NCBI GenBank assembly: GCA_964450345.1
Contig: CAYVEL010000018.1
Coordinates: 1 to 11,707, forward strand
Source of the DNA: JAPLZH01 sp964450345
Lineage (GTDB): Bacteria; Patescibacteriota; Minisyncoccia; Phycocordibacterales; PALSA-1337
Direction: 5' to 3'
DNA length: 11,707 bases
In this document: positions 6,467 through 11,707 of the stretch, in pieces
Layout: each line of letters opens with the position of its first letter
Numbering within the stretch: the stretch's first letter is position 1
Notes under the pieces: model-generated
Databases searched by the model: none
What the model saw: only the letters and a program-made list of their open reading frames with translations
Told to the model about the DNA's origin: nothing
Translations under genes and position numbers: made by a program

Positions 6467-7533
6467 ATGAAAAAAACTAAAGTTATTGTTACAGGTGGAG
6501 CAGGGTTTATTGGCTCTAATCTTGTGGATGAGTTAATTAAAAAAGGTTTTGAAGTTCATGTTATAGATAATCTAGTCGCAGGAAAAAAGTCTAACGTTAA
6601 TAGCGGGGCGGTTTTACATGTAAAAGATATAACTAAACTAGATGATATAGAATCATTGTTTAATGGTATTGATTATGTGTTCCATTTAGCTGCTTTGCCT
6701 AGAGTTCAATTTTCTATAGATCATCCAATTGAATCTAATGAGGCGAATATTATAGGTACTCTAAATATTTTAATTGCTTCTAATAAAGCAAAAGTTAAAA
6801 AAGTTATTTACTCAGCATCGAGTTCTGCTTATGGAGACCAAAAGACTATGCCACTTGTTGAGAGCATGTTGGCTAAGCCAAAAAGTCCTTATGGATTACA
6901 AAAATATGTTGGAGAATTATATTGTAAAGTCTGGAGTGAGGTATATGGTCTGCCCACAGTTTCTTTAAGGTATTTTAGTGTTTATGGTCCACGTAATAGT
7001 GCTGATGGTTCATACGCTTTAGTTATTCCTAAATTTATTGATCAAAGATTAAAGGGTGGAAACATTACTATTACAGGAGACGGAAAACAGACTAGAGATT
7101 TTACTCATGTTAGAGATGTTGTTAAAGCTAATATTTTAGCTATGGAAAGTAATAAAGTGGGAAAAGGTGAGACTANNNNNNNNNNNNNNNNNNNNNNNNN
7201 NNNNNNNNNNNNNNNNNNNNNNNNNNNNNNNNNNNNNNNNNNNNNNNNNNNNNNNNNNNNNNNNNNNNNNNNNNNGTTAAAGCTAATATTTTAGCTATGG
7301 AAAGTAATAAAGTGGGAAAAGGTGAGACTATAAATATTGGAGCTGGTAGAAACACTTCGATTAATGATATTGCTAAAATGGTGGGTGGTAAGATCGAATA
7401 TATACCTTCAAGATTAGAACCAAAAGACACTTTAGCAGATAACTCTTTAGCTAAAGAATTATTAGGATGGGAACCAGAGGTTAAAATAGAGGATGGTATA
7501 GAAGAGTTGAAAAAGATTGCTGGATTAAAGTAA
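6467..7533 (+). CDS. NAD-dependent nucleotide-sugar epimerase/dehydratase, extended SDR family (split by an artefactual gap)
   Basis: Extended short-chain dehydrogenases of this kind interconvert nucleotide sugars (for example UDP-glucose/galactose or UDP-GlcNAc/GalNAc) for surface glycans. Seen: the Rossmann motif GGAGFIG (10-16), Asp34 at the end of strand 2 for NAD ribose, HLAALPRVQFS (73-83), Ser in SASSSAYG (116-123), and the catalytic Tyr142-x3-Lys146 (PYGLQKYVGE). The substrate cannot be fixed from sequence; UDP-glucose 4-epimerase-like is the best guess. The reading frame appears broken by 100 Ns at 7176-7275, but the 55 bases on each side are identical. Removing 155 bp joins VGKGET directly to INIGAGRNTSIND and gives one 303-residue protein ending at LKKIAGLK, the normal family length. 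The gene follows secA by 22 bp and may share its transcript; no terminator is seen after it. Confidence 0.9.
7121..7175 (+). repeat. Left copy of a 55-bp exact duplication flanking the first gap (assembly artefact)
   Basis: Identical base for base to 7276-7330. It ends exactly at the first N. It encodes VKANILAMESNKVGKGET of the epimerase. Confidence 0.93.
7176..7275. other. Assembly gap of 100 Ns inside the epimerase gene (likely no missing sequence)
   Basis: A round 100-N spacer between two copies of the same 55 bases. The gap is best read as two overlapping contig ends joined by a scaffolder without merging. The true sequence probably lacks both the Ns and one 55-bp copy. Confidence 0.93.
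7276..7330 (+). repeat. Right copy of the 55-bp duplication (assembly artefact)
   Basis: Starts at the first base after the Ns and matches 7121-7175 over its whole length; the frame continues from here to the TAA at 7531-7533. Confidence 0.93.
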
Positions 7534-7576
7534 AAATCTCTAGGATATTTAATTAGTAAATAAGGAATTTAATGAT

Positions 7577-7604
7577 TTGTGAAGGGTTCTTTTTAGGGTA
7601 TAAT
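7577..7604 (+). promoter_or_regulatory. Promoter of the AI-2E-type transporter / obg operon
   Basis: TTGTGA (7577-7582, 4/6 to TTGACA) and a perfect TATAAT (7599-7604) are 16 bp apart. The -10 is preceded by TTTTAGGG, the same word that precedes the TATA box at 2520. The start would be near 7611, leaving about 25 nt before the ATG at 7636. Confidence 0.55.
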
Positions 7605-7635
7605 TTAGATTAAGAATAATAAAACTTATATAACA

Positions 7636-8688
7636 ATGATTAAAGAGTTCAAAATACAAGATTACTTCTTCTTCACAATACTTGCTGGAGCATTAATTTT
7701 GTCATTCTTCATGTTTCTTCCGTTCTTTACTCCGCTATTTTTGGCGATAATAACTGCAATAACTTTCTTTCCATTTCACAGAAAAGTTTCTAATCTACTC
7801 GCTAAAGGAAATACATCGAGCTTTTTTTCATCTTTAGTAACCTTAGTAGCTATAGTTCTATTGGTTTTGATTCCACTTTCACTTCTATCCATAAAGATTT
7901 CAATGGAAGCAAAGTCTGTTTATGATTATTACACGACAACTGATACAACAATTCCTGCTGTACAAAGTATCACTGAAGATTTGCAGAGAATAGTAGGTAA
8001 AATTATCCCTGGTTCAGAGAGTAGTTTAATAACCGCTACTAGTGTGAAGGGTCATATTACAGATATTTCTAAATCTATTTTCGCAAATATTGATTCTATC
8101 TTCTCAAGTGCCGCTAAAATATTCTTTAATTTTGTTATATTCCTAATAGCATTGTTCTATTTCTTAAAAGATGGAGCTACGATAAAAGCTCATGCTATTA
8201 AAATCAGTCCTTTAGCTGATACTCAAGATGAAGAGATTATAGTAAAGATGAAAGCGGCTATTAACTCTGTTCTAAAGGGTACTTTGCTTATAGCATTCGT
8301 TCAGGGAATACTTGCAGGTATTGGATTCTTAATATTCGGAGTTACTAATCCAGCTTTGTGGGCGGTGGTGGCTATGTTTGCATCATTGATTCCAGGAGTT
8401 GGTACTTCACTTGTTTTGGTTCCCGCAATATTATTCCTTTTCTTAAAGGGAAGTCTAGTTTCTGCTATAGGATTAGCTATTTGGTCTGCTCTAGCTGTTG
8501 GACTTATAGATAATTTCTTAGCTCCTAGATTACTTGGTAAAAATTCAGGAGTACATCCATTGGTTATACTTATTTCCGCATTAGGAGGTATTTCTCTCTT
8601 TGGTGTGCTAGGATTCATTGCTGGTCCTATATTAGTGAGTTTCGTAATGGTACTTATAAGCGTTTATAAATTTTCAACAGAAAAATAA
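7636..8688 (+). CDS. AI-2E family transporter (PerM/YdiK-like membrane protein)
   Basis: The protein has 350 residues and is strongly hydrophobic, typical in length for this family of integral membrane proteins. Hydrophobic segments lie at about 11-46 (two spans), 64-86, 153-176, 213-236, 238-270, 272-292 and 307-346. Between them is a polar region at about 90-150, the expected extra-membrane stretch. Family-type motifs are GVTNPALWAVVAMFASLIPG (235-253) and IDNFLAPRLLGK (291-302) before the last spans. Members have been linked to export of autoinducer-2, to Na+/H+ antiport and to other transport, so the substrate is unknown here. It has its own promoter and its TAA overlaps the obg ATG by one base (TAATG), which implies co-transcription and translational coupling. 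The ATG at 7636 has no Shine-Dalgarno. Confidence 0.9.
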   Translation: MIKEFKIQDYFFFTILAGALILSFFMFLPFFTPLFLAIITAITFFPFHRKVSNLLAKGNTSSFFSSLVTLVAIVLLVLIPLSLLSIKISMEAKSVYDYYTTTDTTIPAVQSITEDLQRIVGKIIPGSESSLITATSVKGHITDISKSIFANIDSIFSSAAKIFFNFVIFLIALFYFLKDGATIKAHAIKISPLADTQDEEIIVKMKAAINSVLKGTLLIAFVQGILAGIGFLIFGVTNPALWAVVAMFASLIPGVGTSLVLVPAILFLFLKGSLVSAIGLAIWSALAVGLIDNFLAPRLLGKNSGVHPLVILISALGGISLFGVLGFIAGPILVSFVMVLISVYKFSTEK

Positions 8689-9323
8689 TGGCATTCATAG
8701 ATGAAGTAAAAATTAAGCTCGTTTCCGGTAAGGGAGGCGATGGGGTAGAGCGTTGGAGACATGAACGCGGTAAGGAGCTGTCTGGTCCATCTGGGGGTAA
8801 TGGTGGTCACGGTGGTGATGTATACGTTAAGGCTGTTAGAGATAACGGTCTTTTGATCAGATATAGAAACGTAAAAGAATTAAAAGCTGGAGACGGAGAA
8901 GATGGAGCTCGTGATAGTATGCACGGAATTGATGGAAAGGATTTGATAGTTGAAGTCCCTGTTGGTTCTGTTATTACGAATCTTTCTACAATGAGAAAGT
9001 TTCAGCTTCTAAATGATAATGAATCAGTAAGAGTTCTAATCGGAGGTATCGGAGGAAGNNNNNNNNNNNNNNNNNNNNNNNNNNNNNNNNNNNNNNNNNN
9101 NNNNNNNNNNNNNNNNNNNNNNNNNNNNNNNNNNNNNNNNNNNNNNNNNNNNNNNNNNATTATCGTTCTTACAAAAACAGATTTAGCGGATGAAGATAAA
9201 ATTAAGAATGCTAAGAAGGCTCTTTCTGGATTAGGTAAAGAGATTTTCATAACTTCTACTATTAATGATGAGCAGATGAAGGCTTTGAAGGATGCATTTG
9301 TTAAGTTACTTAGAGGAATTTAA
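8688..9323 (+). CDS. obgE: GTPase Obg/CgtA, interrupted by an assembly gap
   Basis: Obg is a GTPase that binds the large ribosomal subunit and acts in its assembly and in stress control. The visible N-terminal 123 residues are the glycine-rich Obg fold: GKGGDGVERWRHE (14-26), GPSGGNGGHGGDVY (33-46), KAGDGEDGARDSMHG (66-80) and VPVGSVI (90-96). After the gap come 54 residues with the G4 motif as TKTD, where most members have NKxD, then ITSTIND where the G5 Ser-Ala would be, and a last helix ending at LLRGI. There is no C-terminal OCT domain. The G1-G3 motifs and most of the GTPase domain fall in the gap, which by family length should be roughly 400-500 bp rather than 100. The frame is the same on both sides. 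The start overlaps the stop of the gene before it; a long hairpin terminator follows. Confidence 0.93.
   Translation: MAFIDEVKIKLVSGKGGDGVERWRHERGKELSGPSGGNGGHGGDVYVKAVRDNGLLIRYRNVKELKAGDGEDGARDSMHGIDGKDLIVEVPVGSVITNLSTMRKFQLLNDNESVRVLIGGIGGXXXXXXXXXXXXXXXXXXXXXXXXXXXXXXXXXXIIVLTKTDLADEDKIKNAKKALSGLGKEIFITSTINDEQMKALKDAFVKLLRGI
9059..9158. other. Assembly gap of 100 Ns inside obg (real missing sequence)
   Basis: Unlike the first gap, the flanks share no repeated sequence. The protein on either side lacks G1 (P-loop), G2 and G3, so coding sequence is missing. Because both sides are in one frame with 100 Ns, the true length should be one more than a multiple of three. Confidence 0.93.
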
Positions 9324-9332
9324 TTTAGTATT

Positions 9333-9385
9333 AATCAAGCACGAAAAAATCCTCATGAATAGTGAGGATTTTTTCGTGCTTGATT
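9333..9385. terminator. Long bidirectional hairpin terminator after obg
   Basis: A perfect 23-bp inverted repeat: arm 9333-9355 and arm 9363-9385, with a 7-nt loop (24 bp if a T-G wobble is counted). The core is TCCTCA/TGAGGA flanked by A6/T6, so the inner part works as a terminator in both directions; the outer CAAGCACG/CGTGCTTG lengthens it well beyond need. It starts 9 bp after the obg TAA (9321-9323). Confidence 0.85.
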
Positions 9386-9418
9386 ATCTCGGCTAAGTCT
9401 GTTAGTTTTTGTTCAGTT

Positions 9419-9697
9419 ATGAAAGAAAATGAACTTTTAGGTAAAGGCCGTATATCCATCTCAACTTTGTTCGTGATGTGGAAAGAACGGCTGGAGAACG
9501 GGGATTTGAAGTATTATTTGGATAGTGGAGGATGCTTAACCATAGAATGGTCTAACACTTCAATATTTGCCCCGACCGGTAAGGATTTTGATTACGTCAT
9601 GAAAGAAATTTTCACTGACGAGGAACAGCAAAAAATCAAAGTCTCGACCGGAATTAAATCTCTGATTTTGGTAACTTCGGTAAAATATGTCAGATAG
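9419..9697 (+). CDS. Hypothetical small protein (92 aa), unrecognised
   Basis: The ORF runs from the ATG at 9419 (MKENELLGKG) to the TAG at 9695-9697. The frame is open further upstream, to a GTG at 9362 that lies inside the terminator hairpin, so that start is unlikely. I recognise no family. The protein is mixed alpha/beta in look and soluble: no signal peptide or membrane segment, with a basic patch MWKERLENGDLK (about 20-31), a segment GCLTIEW and an acidic stretch FTDEEQQKIK. Codon choice differs from its neighbours (CGG, CTG, ACC, GTC, CCG and GGG appear in a short span), which hints at recent arrival or at weak coding status. It stands alone between two terminators, with a clear one 6 bp downstream. 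The terminator, length and lack of internal stops favour a real gene. Confidence 0.55.
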   Translation: MKENELLGKGRISISTLFVMWKERLENGDLKYYLDSGGCLTIEWSNTSIFAPTGKDFDYVMKEIFTDEEQQKIKVSTGIKSLILVTSVKYVR

Positions 9698-9702
9698 ATT
9701 TC

Positions 9703-9730
9703 AAGAGGGCTCGCACGGCCCTCTTTTTAT
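9703..9730 (+). terminator. Rho-independent terminator after the small orphan gene
   Basis: AAGAGGGC (9703-9710) pairs with GCCCTCTT (9718-9725) around a 7-nt loop, followed by TTTATT. The stem starts 6 bp after the TAG of the preceding ORF, which supports that ORF being transcribed. Confidence 0.85.
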
Positions 9731-9763
9731 TATTAATATTTATTATTTAGATTTTTGTGGTAA

Positions 9764-9769
9764 TATATT
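9764..9769 (+). promoter_or_regulatory. Possible -10 box giving a leaderless gatB transcript
   Basis: TATATT ends 4 bp before the gatB ATG (9774), so a start site at the usual distance falls on the start codon. The -35 region is AT-rich with no clear match. The preceding terminator requires that gatB have a promoter in 9731-9773, which supports the call. Confidence 0.33.
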
Positions 9770-9773
9770 GCTC

Positions 9774-11243
9774 ATGAAAGACAATTACAAAGCAACAATA
9801 GGTTTGGAAATTCACGCGGAATTAAAGACTAATTCCAAGATGTTTTGCTCTTGTAAGAATGATCCAGATGAAGAAAAACCGAATGTGAATGTATGTCCTG
9901 TCTGTATGGGTCATCCAGGAACTCTTCCTGTATTAAATAAAGAGGCTATTAAACATGTTCTAAAAATCGGTCTAGCTGTGGGAGGTAAGATTGCAGACTT
10001 TACTGAATGGGACAGAAAGAATTATTTTTATCCAGACATTCCTAAGGGATACCAGATCAGCCAGTATAAATATCCATTAATTTCTGGTGGTTCTATTGAC
10101 GGACTTGAGTTAACTAGAATTCATTTAGAAGAAGATACCGCTAAGTCTACTCATGATACAGGTGCAAAAAGTTTAGTGGATTTTAATCGTTCAGGAGTTC
10201 CTTTGATGGAACTTGTAACAGAGCCTGTGATTCATACTGCAGAAGAGGCTGTGCTATTTGCTAAAGACCTTCAGAGACTTCTTAGATATTTAGGTGCAGG
10301 GGATGCAAATATGGAGAAAGGTGAGATGAGAGTGGAGGCTAATATTTCTGTAAGTAAGACTGAAAAATTCGGAACAAAAACAGAAGTTAAAAACCTAAAC
10401 TCTTTTAAGGTGGTTGAGAAGGCAATTAATTTTGAAATAGCTAGACAGATCGAACTTCTAGAAGAAGGTGGACAAGTTAAACAGGAGACTCGTGGATGGG
10501 ATGAAGCAAAAGGCGAGACTTACAGTCAACGTTCAAAAGAATCAGCTCATGATTACAGATATTTTCCAGAACCAGATTTACCAAAATTAATGATTAGTCA
10601 GATTCCAGAATTTGCTACTGATAAACTACGTTCTGAAATTGTAGAATTACCTTGGGAGAGAAGAGAGAGAATGAAGAAGACTTATGGAGTTACAGATACT
10701 GAGGCTGAGATGTTCGTAGATTCTTCTGTTCTAACTAATTATTTCGAAAGCATCATAAAGAAACTTTCTTCTGAAAAAAATTCACAAAAATTATCAAAGC
10801 TTGCTCTTAACTATTTAATTTCCGACTATTTAGGAATTATTAAAAAGTCTATAACCGTAGCAGGTGCTGGCGATGAACAGATTTACTCTTCACTTTCTAA
10901 AGTATCTGTAGATAATTTTGCAGACCTTATGAAAATGATTGATGAGAATTTACTTTCATCTAGAGGCGCTAAGGATGTGCTAAAACTAATGTTTGATAAT
11001 GCAGAAAAAGGGGTAGAGCCTAGAAAGATTGCTGAAGAAAATAATCTAATTCAGAAGAACGATGCTGGTGCACTTGAAGTAGCAGTTAAGAAAGTAATAG
11101 ACGCAAATCCAAAGCAATTCGGTGAATTAAAGTCTGGAAAAGAAGCTTTATTGCAGTTCTTTATCGGTATGACAATGAAAGAAACAAAGGGTAGTGCTAA
11201 TCCTGAAATGGTAAAAGAGATTATAAAGAAATTTTTAGTCTAA
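9774..11243 (+). CDS. gatB: Aspartyl/glutamyl-tRNA(Asn/Gln) amidotransferase subunit B
   Basis: GatB is the kinase/transamidase part of GatCAB, which turns mischarged Glu-tRNA(Gln) or Asp-tRNA(Asn) into the correct amide using ammonia from GatA. The protein has 489 residues, a normal length. Visible: GLEIHAELKT (10-19); zinc-site cysteines 25, 27, 41 and 44 (CSC ... CPVC); WDRKNYFYPDIPKGYQISQY (79-98); HLEEDTAKS (117-125); NRSGVPLMELVTEP (138-151); GEMRVEANIS (183-192); KNLNSF (206-211); and HDYRYFPEPDLP (259-270). A helical GatB/YqeY-type tail for tRNA binding occupies about 310-489. The start is set at ATG 9774, because a frame opening at 9687 would include the upstream terminator. gatA and gatC are not in the window, so the complex is encoded at scattered sites. 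Confidence 0.97.
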   Translation: MKDNYKATIGLEIHAELKTNSKMFCSCKNDPDEEKPNVNVCPVCMGHPGTLPVLNKEAIKHVLKIGLAVGGKIADFTEWDRKNYFYPDIPKGYQISQYKYPLISGGSIDGLELTRIHLEEDTAKSTHDTGAKSLVDFNRSGVPLMELVTEPVIHTAEEAVLFAKDLQRLLRYLGAGDANMEKGEMRVEANISVSKTEKFGTKTEVKNLNSFKVVEKAINFEIARQIELLEEGGQVKQETRGWDEAKGETYSQRSKESAHDYRYFPEPDLPKLMISQIPEFATDKLRSEIVELPWERRERMKKTYGVTDTEAEMFVDSSVLTNYFESIIKKLSSEKNSQKLSKLALNYLISDYLGIIKKSITVAGAGDEQIYSSLSKVSVDNFADLMKMIDENLLSSRGAKDVLKLMFDNAEKGVEPRKIAEENNLIQKNDAGALEVAVKKVIDANPKQFGELKSGKEALLQFFIGMTMKETKGSANPEMVKEIIKKFLV

Positions 11244-11264
11244 TTCTCCTATTGTGGGCACCTG

Positions 11265-11284
11265 TCTCATTTCTTTGAGATTTT
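11265..11284 (+). terminator. Weak possible terminator after gatB
   Basis: TCTCA (11265-11269) and TGAGA (11276-11280) form a 5-bp stem with a 6-nt loop, followed by TTTTATCT. The stem is short, so termination here would be inefficient if it occurs. Confidence 0.3.
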
Positions 11285-11306
11285 ATCTAGATTTTATAAA
11301 AATTTA

Positions 11307-11335
11307 TTGATTTTTCACTATTAGCGTGTTATTGT
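11307..11335 (+). promoter_or_regulatory. Promoter of the RRM-protein gene
   Basis: TTGATT (11307-11312, 4/6 to TTGACA) and TATTGT (11330-11335, 4/6 to TATAAT) are spaced by the ideal 17 bp. Transcription would start near 11342 and leave a leader of about 54 nt. Confidence 0.48.
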
Positions 11336-11342
11336 GTATGTC

Positions 11343-11384
11343 GTAAGTTTCTCGTTGCTTACACCTTAATAAGTAAAGGCGAGA
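11343..11384 (+). promoter_or_regulatory. Structured 5' leader of the RRM-protein gene
   Basis: Two pairings overlap and cannot both form fully: GTAAG (11343-11347) with CTTAC (11358-11362), and TCTCG (11350-11354) with CGAGA (11380-11384). Such alternatives are compatible with temperature- or protein-dependent control, but the stems are short (5 bp each). Confidence 0.3.
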
Positions 11385-11395
11385 GTTTAGTTTAA

Positions 11396-11656
11396 ATGGC
11401 AAAGAAATTGTTCGTAGGCGGAATACCTTTCCGTTCAGATGAAGGTGCTCTAAGAAAGCATTTTGAGCAGGCAGGTGAGGTATCTGAAGCTGTAATTATT
11501 AAGGATAAGATGACTGGTAGATCTCGTGGTTTCGGTTTCGTTACTTATAATAACGATGCAGACGCTACAAACGCTATCGACATGTTCCACGATAAGGAGT
11601 TCGATGGTAGAAAGCTTCTAGTAAATGAGGCTAAGCCAATGCAGGCTAGAGACTAA
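11396..11656 (+). CDS. Single-RRM RNA-binding protein
   Basis: The protein has 86 residues and is almost entirely one RNA recognition motif. RNP2 is KLFVGGI (4-10) and RNP1 is RGFGFVTY (44-51), each with the aromatic residues that stack on RNA bases (Phe6 in RNP2; Phe46 and Phe48 in RNP1). The remaining pattern (beta-alpha-beta-beta-alpha-beta, ending in GRKLLVNEA) is complete. There is no glycine-rich tail after the domain, unlike many cyanobacterial and plant relatives. Bacterial members are linked, mostly in cyanobacteria, to cold response and mRNA handling; the target here is unknown. It has its own promoter, a structured leader and a strong terminator, so it is a single-gene unit. The ATG at 11396 starts the domain correctly; a purine stretch GAGAG at 11381-11385 is a poor Shine-Dalgarno candidate. 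Confidence 0.95.
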   Translation: MAKKLFVGGIPFRSDEGALRKHFEQAGEVSEAVIIKDKMTGRSRGFGFVTYNNDADATNAIDMFHDKEFDGRKLLVNEAKPMQARD

Positions 11657-11671
11657 TATTCTCTAACTAGC

Positions 11672-11707
11672 AAATTTAAAACCCGCCACTCGGCGGGTTT
11701 TAAATTT
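11672..11707. terminator. Strong bidirectional terminator after the RRM gene
   Basis: A perfect 16-bp stem, AAATTTAAAACCCGCC (11672-11687) with GGCGGGTTTTAAATTT (11692-11707), around an ACTC loop. It reaches the last base of the window, so the stem may be longer. A4 and T4 flank the GC core on both sides. Confidence 0.9.

Noticed and set aside
6774..6968. Plus-strand open frame of 64 codons inside the epimerase gene
   Set aside because: Out-of-frame shadow of a conserved enzyme core that contains the catalytic Tyr and Lys in the main frame.
7121..7330. A biological direct repeat of 55 bp
   Set aside because: Both copies abut a 100-N gap exactly, and removal of one restores a conserved reading frame; an assembly cause is far simpler.
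7173..7430. Minus-strand open frames running through the N-gaps (also 9002-9250)
   Set aside because: They are open mainly because Ns contain no stop codons.
8301..8618. Minus-strand open frame of 105 codons
   Set aside because: Antisense to the conserved C-terminal membrane region of the AI-2E protein; it is Pro/Ala/Asn-rich as expected from reading hydrophobic codons backward.
9687..9773. Upstream start for gatB
   Set aside because: The extension would read through the terminator at 9703-9730 and overlaps the preceding ORF; the ATG at 9774 gives the conserved N-terminus.
3..11656. Recoding of UGA (as in Gracilibacteria/SR1), since none of the eleven genes ends in TGA (8 TAA, 3 TAG)
   Set aside because: No in-frame TGA occurs in the conserved genes at glycine positions, so there is no positive sign of recoding; avoidance of TGA is explained by low GC and the small sample.
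1..11707. CRISPR array, transposase or phage genes
   Set aside because: No regularly spaced repeats, no integrase or transposase motifs; the only long direct repeat is the assembly duplicate.

Overview
The window looks like part of an AT-rich genome from the Patescibacteria (Candidate Phyla Radiation), most likely a Parcubacteria-type lineage. This is inferred from several things read together: SecA has an insertion in its first nucleotide-binding domain and a shortened helical wing domain, both of which I recall from such genomes; the first gene looks like the TPR tail of a Wzy/O-antigen-ligase type protein; there is a cysteine-rich pilin; AGA and CGT dominate as arginine codons; and none of the starts I accept has a clear Shine-Dalgarno sequence. 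No rRNA or marker phylogeny is available here, so the placement is provisional.

Layout. From 3 to 821 is the 3' part of a TPR gene, closed by a strong terminator. From about 940 to 1754 is a secreted PEP-CTERM protein with its own promoter and a leader hairpin; its 5' end is clearly more GC-rich than its surroundings. It converges on a minus-strand type IV pilin-like gene (1840-2394), and a bidirectional terminator lies between them. From 2395 to 2871 there is no protein gene, but there is a strong promoter driving a candidate RNA of about 80 nt with its own terminator, then a GC-rich, hairpin-rich stretch in front of murB. From 2872 to 7533 run murB, secA and a nucleotide-sugar epimerase on the plus strand. 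From 7636 to 9323 an AI-2E-type membrane protein and the GTPase gene obg overlap by one base. A small orphan ORF (9419-9697) sits between two terminators. The window ends with gatB (9774-11243) and an RRM-type RNA-binding protein (11396-11656).

Assembly. Two 100-N gaps are present. The one inside the epimerase is flanked by two identical 55-bp copies, so it is almost certainly two contig ends that overlap and were not merged; collapsing it restores one 303-residue gene. The one inside obg hides most of the GTPase domain and must stand for much more than 100 bp.

Function. Most genes are housekeeping: peptidoglycan precursor synthesis (MurB), Sec export (SecA), ribosome-associated GTPase (Obg) and glutaminyl/asparaginyl-tRNA formation (GatB). 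The first third is about the cell surface: glycan polymerisation or ligation (inferred), an exosortase-type substrate and a pilin, all of which would need Sec export. No CRISPR array, transposase, tRNA or rRNA was seen.
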